64,000 bases of DNA from Struthio camelus (lineage: Eukaryota > Chordata > Aves > Struthioniformes > Struthionidae): NCBI RefSeq assembly GCF_040807025.1, contig NC_090942.1, forward strand, positions 75,869,987 through 75,933,986, read 5' to 3'. Shown here one piece after another: positions 11,601 to 21,485 of this stretch. Every line of letters starts with the position of its first letter. The stretch's first letter is position 1. The position numbers and the translations under genes are program-made. The notes under the pieces are model-generated. The model was not told the origin of the DNA, made no database searches, and worked only from the letters and a program-made list of their open reading frames with translations.

Positions 11601-13691
11601 TAAGTTGGGAAGAACATAAAAATGACAAAAACATACTATTTCTGTTTTATGAAGACATGAAGAAGGTAGATATACTCTCTGTTCTTATTTCAGAAAACAT
11701 TACTTGCAAAACAGTATCATTAAAATATTGAAGAGTAAATTATAATGAAAAAGGACAAAGAAGACAAATGTGGATGCATGTCTACGGACATATTTTATAT
11801 TTGCATAGAACTTTCTATCTGAAAACAAACATAAGTGAAATAATGCTGACTGCACATGTTACATGAGTATCAAATCCATGAGTATCAATCAAAGTGTTGC
11901 ATTTTTATATATACAGAAATGAGACACATACTAAATGATTTTCCCCAAGCTACAGAAAGAGTTTTTAAGTTCTTGGTCATGGTCCTATTAAAAAAAGAAG
12001 GGAGGTCATCTATTGAGAGCCATATATTACCCTGGGGTGTCTGACATTTCAGCTGAAACTTCCAAAATGTGACACAAGACAACAAATCTACCCATGCTCA
12101 GGGGAACATGTGCTCCCAATAAAGAAGAAAATTAGAAGCTGAGAGGGAACATGGGAAAAAAGTTCTGACAAAAGGAAATTATTATATGGAAACTACTTCG
12201 CTATCCTTTAAAAAATTCAAATATTGAATAAACTTCAGATTTCAGAGAGCAAATTTTTGAGTAAATGAATTTTTGAGCAAACATTTTCCAATATTTTGAT
12301 TAAAGTAGTTGTGTTCATTTTTGGCAAAAATTTCCACTATGAGGAATACAAACTAGCCCATTTTGGATCCTGAGTCAGTTAGGGGGCTCTTTAGATATAG
12401 CACTTCCAAAGGGACAAATCAATGAGATGCTTAGCTTTGCTTGCAAGCAAATAAATCTGTGTGATAAACTTGATATGTAATAAAAAGAGAATTGTTTTCA
12501 TATCAGCTAAAAGTATGACACTCTCCTCAGAACAATAAAAGCTTTATTCTTCTTATATCTCAGGATCTCCCTAAGATTGTGAAGGACATTAGTGTATTCC
12601 TGGATGTAAACATCAGTGATAATGACATTCAAGACATTTGCAAGAAGTCATCATTCTCAGAGATGAAAACAAACACAGAAAAAGAAAATAGTGATCCCAA
12701 TCACACTGTTTGTGCACTTACATCCAACAGGAAGCTGATTTTTCGAAAAGGTAAGTTGATTGGAATTGGCTTAACATAGCAGAAAAATTGGAATCTACTT
12801 AGAGCCACAGGCTGAAGCCCTTCCTCGACTACAATGAGGTTTTGGATCAGCCCCAGGAAGCAGTGGCAAGAGTCTTCAACAGAAAGCATCTTGAAAATCA
12901 CTTTCTTTCTAAGTTCTCTCATTGCAAATGTGTGCTTATATCAGAGAAACATAGAGGAGTCACAACAACAGTTTAGCTAGTATTGCTCCATGAAAGCTTT
13001 TGAGCTAAAAGGAAAGGTTCACAGAGCATTACTCTTTATTTGTCTTTTTTATCTAAAGTTTACCACCTCGGTTTTTTACAATCACCAACACGTTCCTTCC
13101 TGTATCACCTGCGAAGGTCACTTAGTTTGCTAGAATGAAGAAGAGGTAGACACATTCCTTCTGAAGCAGACTGTTATTATTGTTTACCTTCTCTACTACC
13201 TGTTATCTTATTGAAATGTTCCTGAAAGAAGAATATGCTGACAACAACAACAGCAAAAGAATGAATGAGTCAATCAGCTGATGGCCTAATAGGCAGCCTT
13301 AAGACCTTGGCCAGACTTGAGCCACAACATGGGAAACAGTCCCAGCCTTTATGGGTGATGATCCAGCTGCTCCCATCAGGGTCCCACCAGACCAATTAAA
13401 ACATTATTCATGATCATGATCTACCAAAGAGGCTATGGTTAACAAGATCATCACAATCTGTGCCAACTGCGGCATGAACAGGACTGGATTACCTTTAAAA
13501 CCACAGTTTAAATCATTTCCTGCACAACATATTACTAGCCTCATTGCTCTTTTTCTGTTCCTGCTCTCCTAGGTGCAGTTGGTGACTGGAAGAACCATTT
13601 CACTCCAAAACAGAACATGAGGTTTGAGGAAATATTTAATGAGAAAATGAAACTGAGCAAGATGGCGAAAGGTCTCATCTACGAATTCTGA
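5499..13691 (+). CDS. Cytosolic sulfotransferase, SULT6B1-like (six coding exons, 285 aa)
   Basis: Exons join as 5499-5643, 6514-6698, 8522-8648, 11571-11665, 12564-12750 and 13573-13691. The sum is 858 bases with every phase matching and all introns GT-AG. Family role: transfers sulfate from PAPS to hydroxyl or amine groups of small molecules in the cytosol. Visible motifs: the 5'-phosphosulfate loop SYPKSGTHW (44-52, Lys47), catalytic His94 in PTHL, the 3'-phosphate motif around RNPKDTAVS (Arg116, Ser124), and the C-terminal [13 protein letters not shown] loop (245-257). Exon sizes 127, 95 and about 181 (here 187) follow the usual SULT pattern. No signal peptide or membrane segment is seen. 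The KxxxTVxxxE dimer motif is degenerate ([10 protein letters not shown]). Full length and all catalytic residues suggest an active enzyme. Subfamily assignment to 6B1 is my best guess; SULT1- or SULT3-like is less likely. Confidence 0.88.
6514..6698 (+). CDS. SULT exon 2 (residues 49-110)
   Basis: The acceptor TTCTGAAG follows a long T tract. The exon continues the loop as THW and carries the catalytic His94 (IIPTHL). It ends in phase 0 at AAG followed by GTAAGG. Confidence 0.88.
6699..8521 (+). other. SULT intron 2
   Basis: A 1,823-base intron with no internal gene or recognisable repeat. The open frames at 7033-7282 on both strands are short, overlap one another and have no similarity I can name. 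Confidence 0.7.
8522..8648 (+). CDS. SULT exon 3 (residues 111-152 plus one base)
   Basis: 127 bases, the characteristic size of this SULT exon. It encodes [19 protein letters not shown], the 3'-phosphate-binding segment of the PAPS site, and ends at a GTAAGA donor. The frame stays open to 8734 but those codons are intronic. Confidence 0.9.
8649..11570 (+). other. SULT intron 3
   Basis: The largest intron of the gene (2,922 bases). A somewhat GC-richer patch at about 9120-9300 contains an 80-codon frame of no recognised identity. Nothing else is seen; the acceptor is preceded by a good pyrimidine tract at 11552-11570. Confidence 0.7.
11571..11665 (+). CDS. SULT exon 4 (residues 153-184)
   Basis: 95 bases, again the family-typical exon size. 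It encodes the [13 protein letters not shown] segment and [10 protein letters not shown], conserved landmarks of cytosolic sulfotransferases. It ends in phase 0. Confidence 0.9.
12564..12750 (+). CDS. SULT exon 5 (residues 185-246 plus one base)
   Basis: 187 bases against the usual 181, so two extra codons, in phase. It covers the [13 protein letters not shown] helix and the [10 protein letters not shown] segment and ends within the RKG motif at a GTAAGT donor. The most variable stretch is [14 protein letters not shown], where the two additional residues most likely lie. Confidence 0.87.
13573..13691 (+). CDS. SULT exon 6, C-terminus (residues 247-285) and stop
   Basis: Completes [13 protein letters not shown], the PAPS-binding C-terminal loop, and ends KGLIYEF followed by TGA. 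The usual TV of the dimerisation motif reads TP, and the Glu that follows it in other SULTs is Met. Confidence 0.88.
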
Positions 13692-13910
13692 TTTCATGAG
13701 AACTGCATTCAAATATCAACAGAGAGACAGATAGGGCAATTGGTGGGAAATTTTGGACGGGGGCTAATGAACTGTAAAAGGAAACAAAATATGCTTTTGG
13801 AACTGCTGCCACAAAGTTAGAAGCATCACTGATAGATCCCATTCGTTTATTTACCTTTTTTATGCACAAATTTACCTCAGATTATCAACCGACCTTTCAC
13901 ACAGTCAAAA

Positions 13911-13916
13911 AATAAA
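13911..13916 (+). terminator. Poly(A) signal of the SULT gene
   Basis: AATAAA about 220 bases after the stop codon, the first canonical hexamer downstream. Cleavage would fall near 13930. Alternative longer 3' ends are possible. Confidence 0.6.
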
Positions 13917-13934
13917 AATGTGAAGAAGAGGAAT

Positions 13935-15345
13935 TGTAAACTGGAGGTTTGAGGGGAGGAATATTCTGACACAATCCCAGAAATGAACTCAGTTATCAGA
14001 GAACAGATATACATGATTTGAAAAAATCAGGTGTCAGACTCATTTTTCTACAACTAAACCTACCCCTTCTTGTATTTATTTTTTTGCTCTAGAGCATATG
14101 ACAGAGGAAGAAGAATGGACTTGCAAAATCTGATTTAAAATTTGACCTAAGATGCTAGAAAAAAAAATCCTGTGAGATTCTGAGTATTTAAATAATCTAA
14201 AAACACATCATAAGAAAGTGATGAAAGATTTGACCCCCAGACTCAGTCCCTTCCTGATCTGCCATGATTTGGAAAGTGTCTGTCTATAGATACTGTTATT
14301 GATATTGAAATTGAAAACTGTAGCTGTACATTTGAAGATCTGCTGTTAAGTTTGTTTATAAAATGGCTTTTCTTTTTTTCTTTTTTTCTTTTTTTATACA
14401 AAAAGTAGCTCTTTGTTATAACTTATTTCTGGGTTAAGTACTGTATAATGCTTATATCTTAAATGCAATTGATATAAATCCATGCAGATTTCTGGACCAT
14501 ATGTTGGGAACCTAGAATTTCTTTTTTTTTTTCCTGTAAGTTTTTTCCTGCAAAATACCCATTTCCAGTGTTTTTATGAGAACTGTTTTACTTCCCAGTT
14601 CTTGTGCAATAGAATTCAATAGTTTTACTGTGGTAAGCAAACCAGAACTCAGAGAAAGCTTAATCTGAATGTGACATAATTACCATGCCCTAATGGACAG
14701 GTTTTTCCAAGAATCAGCTGTCAGTGTTCACATTCTAGGGACTGCTCTAGGAGCCCAGGAAAGACCTTTTTTTTCTGATTTATTCTATGATGTCTTTTCT
14801 GTCTTTACCTTCAATTTGCCTTGTAGGCTGGCTTTAATCACTCTTATCCCCAAAATGCTTCTCCCTCAGCCATATAATTCCAAGGTATCAGCAGGCAGGA
14901 AAAAAAACAGCAAAAGGTGATTGAAAGGAAACTCATGCAAACAAACACTGTAACTCTGCTTAGGCTCTGTGCGCTCTGAAGAAGGTATGCATCTGTAACA
15001 TAAGCACATCCTCTGGATAAGTTGCTTCTCAAAGGCTGTGGTATGGCCTTATTTATAGTGAACACAAATGCTCTAGTCTCTCATTAGCCCTTTCATTTCA
15101 TACCTTGCTTGTGCAAGCAGATATCAATACCTACTGATTTTGCATCTGCACAAATGATACAGGAAGCTACATGCTGAAGAGTTCAGTGACAGAAAGGCCT
15201 GTTCAGCAGCAGTCCCTTGCCAACTGAATACATTTCAAGGGAGAGGCTGCCCTGAGCACTGCTTTATGCAAACATCTCATTGGGAAACTAGAAGTTTGCT
15301 TGCGATGCATTGCTCTTCTGGCATTAAAATCTCTCTCTCTCTAAA
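13935..15345. other. Intergenic, T-rich simple sequence only
   Basis: Contains a TTCTTTTTTT-type tandem tract at 14368-14395, a T run near 14521-14532 and a short CT run at 15331-15342. No gene or interspersed repeat is recognised. Confidence 0.6.
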
Positions 15346-15435
15346 ATGTCACGAGCCGTGCTTGCCCTTGGATGCCTTTCAGGTGTCCTTCTCCTGCTAA
15401 CAGGCTGGAGAGCTGGGCAGAGAGGAACCTCATGA
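15346..15435 (+). other. Short frame with signal-peptide-like start abutting CR1 (doubtful)
   Basis: A 29-codon frame begins [18 protein letters not shown] and runs across the CR1 junction at about 15404 to a stop at 15433. The first 18 residues have the composition of a secretory signal (one Arg, then a Leu/Val/Ala-rich core). No second exon is visible. It may be chance, or the remnant of a first coding exon interrupted by the CR1 insertion. Confidence 0.15.
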
Positions 15436-16200
15436 AGTTCAACAAAGGCGAGTGCAGGGTCCTGCATCTGGGCAGGAATAACCCCATGCACCAGGACAGG
15501 CTGGGGGCTGACCTGCTGGAAGGCAGCTCTGCCGAGAAGGACTTGGGAGTGCTGGTGGACAGCAAGGTGACCATGAGCCAGCAGTGTGCCCTTGTGGCCA
15601 AGAAGGCCAATGGTCTCCTGGGGTGCATGAGGCAGAGTGTTGCCAGCAGGTCGAGGGAGGTGATCCTCCCCCTCTACTCAGCCCTGGTGAGGCCTCATCT
15701 GGCGTGCTGTGTCCAGTGCTGGGCTCCCCAGTGCAAGAGACATATGGTACTACTGCTATGGAGGGCTACAAAGATGATGAGGGGACTGGAGCACCTCTCC
15801 TATGAAGAAAGGCTGAGAGAGCTGGGCCTGTTGAGCCTGGAGAAGAGAAGACTGAGAGGAGATCTGATCAATGTGTACAAGTATCTGAAGGGAGGGTGTC
15901 AAGAGGATGGGGCCAGGCTCTTCTCCGTGGTGCCCAGCGACCCGACAAGAGGCAACGGGCACACACTGTGCACACAGGAAGTTCCGTCTGAACATGAGGG
16001 AAAACTTCTTTCCTGTGAGGGTGACAGAGCACTGGAACAGGTTGCCCAGAGAGGTTGTGGAGTCTCCTTCTCTGGAGATATTCAAAAGCTGTCTGGACGT
16101 TCTCCTGTGCAGTGTGCTCTAGATGACTGTGCTTGAGCAGGGGTGTTGGACTATAGGATCTCCAGAGGTCCCTTCCAACCTCAACCATTCTGTGATACTG
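15404..16200 (+). mobile_element. CR1 non-LTR retrotransposon, young 5'-truncated copy
   Basis: The last ~800 bases of a CR1 LINE: the C-terminal part of ORF2 plus the 3' UTR, ending CATTCTGTGATACTG. By eye it matches 23604-24399 with about 14 substitutions and one 12-base in-frame deletion (near 15748), roughly 98% identity. The frame is open for 254 codons from 15372, partly because the element is recent, but it lacks the endonuclease and RT catalytic parts and cannot move by itself. The 5' truncation is typical of target-primed reverse transcription. Confidence 0.93.
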
Positions 16201-19200
16201 CTAGTAAAACTGCAGGGTAGCAGGCTGACCCTAGGCACAGACACCGCTGGATTAACTGGTTGTTTAATACAGCTCAGCTCAGTGTAGCAAAACTTGCCTA
16301 CATCAGAGGTCCAGAAAACTAGGCTGGGCACTGCTGCTACTGCTACTAAAGGAGAAGATCTTCCAGTAGTTACCATTCCCTTTATGCTGTTTCTTTTTCT
16401 CTCTTCACAGTGCTGCCTTCTTCCCCTCCCCTTCCTACAGCTGTGGCATTCCCCAGAGCCAACTGAGTTTTGCAAAGAATCAATAATCTGGCTCTGCAGG
16501 TCATTTTGGTAGGCCCTGGAGGTATTCAAATTTTTTCAATACTTCCATTGTGGAACATTGTAAAAAATTCTCCTCTCCTGCTTTTCATGTCTTTCCTAAA
16601 ACAGTTAAAACTTTTGGAGAGAGAGAAATTACAGCCCTGCAAAATATAAAAATATTTGTCCAAAATGTACCTAGACCATGATAATACTAGGTTTGGAAGA
16701 AACAAAGCCCTGTGCAATCTTTATTAAACTCAGGTGGTTGCAATATTGCTTTCCCACCCCAGTATGATATTCTGCCTTTCAGAGTAAGAGATCTTCTCAA
16801 GATTGGTTGAATTAGGGAGAAACACATTAGACATTTATGCCATATAGGACCTGGGATGTGAGGACTCTAGCAGCTCTTGGTGACGATACTCTGCTTTATG
16901 CTGATCTGGCCTTTGGGTCAAATGAAAATGAGAGCAAGAGCATCTGAATGGCTGAAACACTCTAAAGGAAAACATGTGAATTCTAGGCCTTGCTTCAAGG
17001 ACTTTGAAGTAACAAAATCACATAATCATTTGCTAAAGTAGCTCTCAGAGCAGCAAAGGTGCTCAGGTAAGCATCCTAACAACCTGACTTCAGTCATATT
17101 AGTTCTAATGCAATGAGTTGATGCCTGAAGAAGTTTCTTGGAGGAAACCAGTGGTTGGTGGAAAAATCTCTAGGAATACTTCAGGAACTGCCTGTAAAAG
17201 AAGTCAGTCAGTCTGGAGAAGAGGAGGGTGAGAGATGGAAGGGGAAGGAATCTGAGCTAATTTTGGTAAACTTTGAAGCCAGAAGGCATAAGGAGCTAGA
17301 GAAGACTCAGGGAAGGAGATCAATTCATGGGTTTGTGCACTGGGTCTATGTAGAGCAGAGATGCCCCGGGGAATCAAGACAGGGATTTACTTGTTACCAT
17401 CTGTCAGCTGGAAAAGCAAATGTGGACAATCATAGCACCTGCTTAATGAACAGCCAATGACAGAGAAACGACAGTCACAGACTACAGGCAGCGAGCCAAG
17501 GGTGTTTCTACTGTGGAGAGTCAGTGGGGATGGGAAGGGCAACAGAAGGAATCAAGCCTGCCAGAGAGGGCTGAGTGCAGACTGCACGGGTGAACGTGAC
17601 TGTTGAAAGACTATGTTTGTGAAAGGACTGTAGGTGCCCCATCACCCTTTCAGCAGTTCTGGTCTCACAGGAAGCCACCATCTACTTTCTTTGACGGGAC
17701 CAGCAAACTTGTGAGAGGATTCTGCTGTAACTCTTCTATTAACTTTGAGAGGAGATTTTCCTGGGTCTATGTACCTTGTCATGCATATCACAATGGACAA
17801 CCTGTACTAAAAGCAAGTGCTGGAAAGACAGTTAAACTGAGTGGCTCCTGGCAATCAGACATTGCCCTTCCTGGCCTCCCTGGGAAGACTCTTCCCACAG
17901 GCCAAGCGTAGAGGAGTGGCGGCACCTTGCGGCCCAGATCGAGAGCACAAGAGCATCTGAAAGCTGTTCAAGTGACAAACACAGTGACAGAAAAACATTA
18001 AGTCACAAATTACATTGCCATGCCTCCTTCTGGCCTCTTTCGAAATTGGTCCCACAGGCCAATGTTAATTTGAGAAACAGCAGTCTTGGGAACTGGCTGC
18101 AGTCCCTGAGGCACAAGAAATATTTATGCTCTGGCATGGGCTCTACAGCCATCCAGCAAGCTTTGTGTCAATAAAATGAGAAGTAGCACTGCCTCACCAA
18201 AGAACACGAATGTTTGTTCTTCATTGACATCTATTGACTGTACTGTTTTAACTGCAAAGCGCTGTACAAAATTTGGCATACACTTTCAAAGGAGCTTGCG
18301 GGAGTCAAAAGCAGAAACAGCCCCTGAAAGGAATTAGGCACAGATTTGAGGGGAATAGATCTGTCTCTGGGTATCTAGTGACAGTCCTGATGCATAGCCT
18401 GCTTAAAAAGTCCTCTTCATTTCAGTCTGCAAGGATTCAAGGAGGTACCTGAGAAGGGATTAAGCTGCACCACAGAGAAGCTACTAGTAGCCACAGTACA
18501 GACAGGATACTGGGACAAATGACACACTGTAGACATTCACATGTAAGACTATACTAGCCAGTATTAATGCTTAGGGGTAAGAAAAGTAGATTTTTCCCTT
18601 TCTGTCTGCAAGGCCCTGCACTAAAACAAAGGATAGTTAGGGCTTGTTATTCTCCCTGTCACTTGTGACCTTGGGCAGTCTAAGAGATCTAATCCACAAA
18701 GGGACTTATTCTAGACTGCCAGGTAGATATCACTGTGCTCCTCAAACTGCAGTTAGTTGCCCAGCTACTTAAAAAGGATGAGGAATTAATCAGTCTATAG
18801 CATTGCCTACCGGCTAAACTAAGGATTTACCTACATTACAATCAAAATAACGGAACAGCAGGCCTTTATTGCCAGGTGAATGAAGTGCAATATAAAGTTA
18901 GCTCACATCCGTGTGCTCTCCAATCTCAGGTGCTGGTGACCGCAGTTTAACTGAAGTAACCCAGAGGGAGCTCCCCTGCTTCTTGGCAAGGGCATCAGTA
19001 AACTGCAGCATAGATACATTTAGGCCCAGATCCAGTTAACTTGTTGTTTTCTACATTGCCATGCACTGCTAGCAATTTCACCTGAAAACCCTTGAAATCT
19101 TTTGGTTTTCATTACAAATCAGATGTGTGCCTTCTTTAAACAAACAAGAAACCTGGGGAGCCTTGCTTTTATTAACTGCAAGGTGCTCAATGACAAGGTG

Positions 19201-20030
19201 ATAAAAACCTGGCAGTGTATTATGCACACATGAGCAAGGAGTAAAAAGTAGCATGCCTTGCAGATAACCCACAGTTTTTCATAGCGAGAGTGCATAAAGA
19301 TACAAGTCTGTTGATATGCTGATCTGGCAAGTCAGGACTAGAGCTTGTTTGTGAGGCACCAGCATTATCACTAAAAAAAAAAAAATCGTTTCATACTGCA
19401 ATCTGGTGAAAGTGAAGCTGCAGCTCATTTACATATGGGAGCACGCATAGAACTGAATCCAAAAGCAGATCATGACAGCCAAATAAATGAGGGTGTTTTA
19501 TAGCTGCCTACGTCAGATTACTTCACCCCATTCCCAAGCTTTTTAGCCCAGGCCTCACCCAATCAATTGTGACTGTTCAGCTGGGAATCCCTGGTCAGAA
19601 GCGTTGATAGACTGGTGATTTAGTCCCTTCCAAGTTGAGACTGTGAGTTGCTGTGGACAAGATGTAATGAGGAAAAAAGGTGGAAGAATAAAAGTGGTCA
19701 AGTCCTTAAACAGACTTTACAGTCAATCAAAAGTTACTGTGCAACTACAACCTTAATCTCTCTGGGGATTTAACTTTTGACTACCTCCACACATAACTTT
19801 AACATAAGAGTGATTATACCGGCTCAGATGTGTGTCAATTGAGCCCAGAAACTTTAGCCTGAACAGCAGAAAAATATAATATATGCCCTGAACATTCTCC
19901 CAATGTCCAACTACATTCTGTACAAGAACTGCAAACAGATGCAGCAGTTTGTGCAGCAGTGTCTGGGCTCTGCTTGGACCTTTTGAGGACCTTGTTGGAA
20001 GTTGTGCAGGTTTTCTGGGGACCCCCAAGG
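16201..20030. other. Intergenic between two CR1 copies
   Basis: No gene recognised. Frames of about 100 codons at 17155-17460 and 17603-17911 on the + strand have ATG starts but no similarity I can identify and no splice or poly(A) context. A 12-base A run lies at about 19374-19385. Confidence 0.55.
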
Positions 20031-20242
20031 AGCTAGATGGTGCTTGCTGCTAGCAGGAAAGGGGAGCTAGGCAAGGACAACTTCAGGAGGCCTTAACTTC
20101 TCCTAGGAAACTCTAGCTAGGTGTAGCTGCTGCTAACGAGCTCTCTTGGTTGCTCCTGGTCAGAGGGAGTAGGGGCCTTTGATCCAGGTGGCCCCTGATT
20201 AGGGTGGGTCAAGCACCCTGTGAGTCAGTGCTAGGGAGAGGC

Positions 20243-20250
20243 CTATATAA
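20243..20250 (+). promoter_or_regulatory. TATA-like element in the CR1 5' leader
   Basis: A TATATAAG-type sequence inside the presumed 5' leader, about 60 bases after a GC-rich block. It could be part of an internal element promoter, or mark that the CR1 proper starts further right. Its function is inferred from position only. Confidence 0.3.
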
Positions 20251-20429
20251 GAGTCAGACCTAGAGCACAGCCCCCAGAGTGCAGCAACCAGAGGCAGTGA
20301 ATAGATAGAGCAGTTCATGCAGCAGGGTGCAAGAAGGCATCTTCATTTCTCATAGTAGTGTATATTTCCTTGGGTATGGTCATGACATGCCACAGAGCAC
20401 ATTCCCTAGTGGCTTTTGGAGGTGCTGCA

Positions 20430-21404
20430 TTGGCTGTGTTTGAAGCTTCAGCTCAGACAGACCCTCTGACAGCAGATGCAGCTCTACAGGTCTCAGGCTG
20501 CAGGGAGCGCTTGGGACCTCTCTGTGAGGCCTGGGCTGATAGCATGCTCTCCTGCAGAAGGTGTGCTGTTGTTGATGAGCTGTGTCACCAGGTAAAGGAG
20601 TTATAGGAGGAAGTCAGTAGGCTGCATAGCATCTGAGAAGGTGAGCAAGAGATAAGGTATTCTCAGAGACTGTGCAGCCCCAGGAGTCTGAGCCCCCCCA
20701 CAGCAGTGGTGCTGCCGAAGGGCTCTGTGCTGTATGAAATGGTACATCATAACACTGTAGAAGAATGCTGGAAACTGGTCACTTCTCATAGAAGGAGAAA
20801 GGCTCTTGCTCCTCCTGAAGACTTGGCCTTTGAGGAGGTGCCCCCCACGCTGAGAAGGAGCTGGGCATGGCTTCAAGGGAAGCAACTGGCTCGACAGACC
20901 TGTGCCATGTGGGAACACCCCGAAGAAACAGTGAGTAATTGTTGTGGGTGACTCCCTGCTGCAGGGGACAGAGGCACCTATCTGCTGACTTGACCTCTTG
21001 TCTAGAGAGGTTTGTTGCCTGCCAGAGGCTTGAATATGAGATGTCATGGAAAGACTGCCAAGGCTGCTCTTCCATGTGGGCACTAATGACACCAGGGTCA
21101 AATTGGATACCATCAAACAGGATTTCAGAGCTCTGGGGATAGTGGTCAAGGGTCTGGGAGCCCAGGTCATTTTCTACTCAATCCTGCCAGTGAGCAGGAA
21201 GGATGTGAGCAGGAGTAGATGTATTTTCCAAGTTAACAACTGGCTGCACTGCTGATGTTGGCAACCAGGTTTTGGTTTCTATGATCACAGGACCCTGTTT
21301 GAAGATTGACAGCTGATGAGGAGAGATGGGATCCACCTCACTAAGCGGGGTACGCGTGACTTTGCCAACAGGTTGGCCAGCCTGGTAAGGAGGGCTTTAA
21401 ACTA
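20430..21404 (+). pseudogene. CR1 ORF1, SGNH-hydrolase (esterase)-like, broken
   Basis: ORF1 of avian CR1 carries an esterase domain. Here the three landmark blocks survive in order: VVGDSLLQGT at about 20943, FHVGTND at about 21068, and DGIHLT at about 21331. In-frame stops interrupt it (for example directly after APIC near 20991, and after DHRTLFED near 21309) and parts sit in different frames. The upstream part (20460-20606) contains a Cys-rich segment. The sequence shows only a decayed coding region; the role in retrotransposition is family knowledge. Confidence 0.75.
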
Positions 21405-21485
21405 GGCAAGATGGGGAAAGGGAGTGTTATAGAGACAGAGTAGTCAGCAAAACACTGCTCAGGTCAGGATGCCTCCAGTGGGTGC

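Noticed and set aside
15372-16136. 254-codon open frame as a host protein gene
   Set aside because: It is the C-terminal part of CR1 ORF2, nearly identical to the copy at 23.6-24.3 kb, plus a few codons of flanking DNA.
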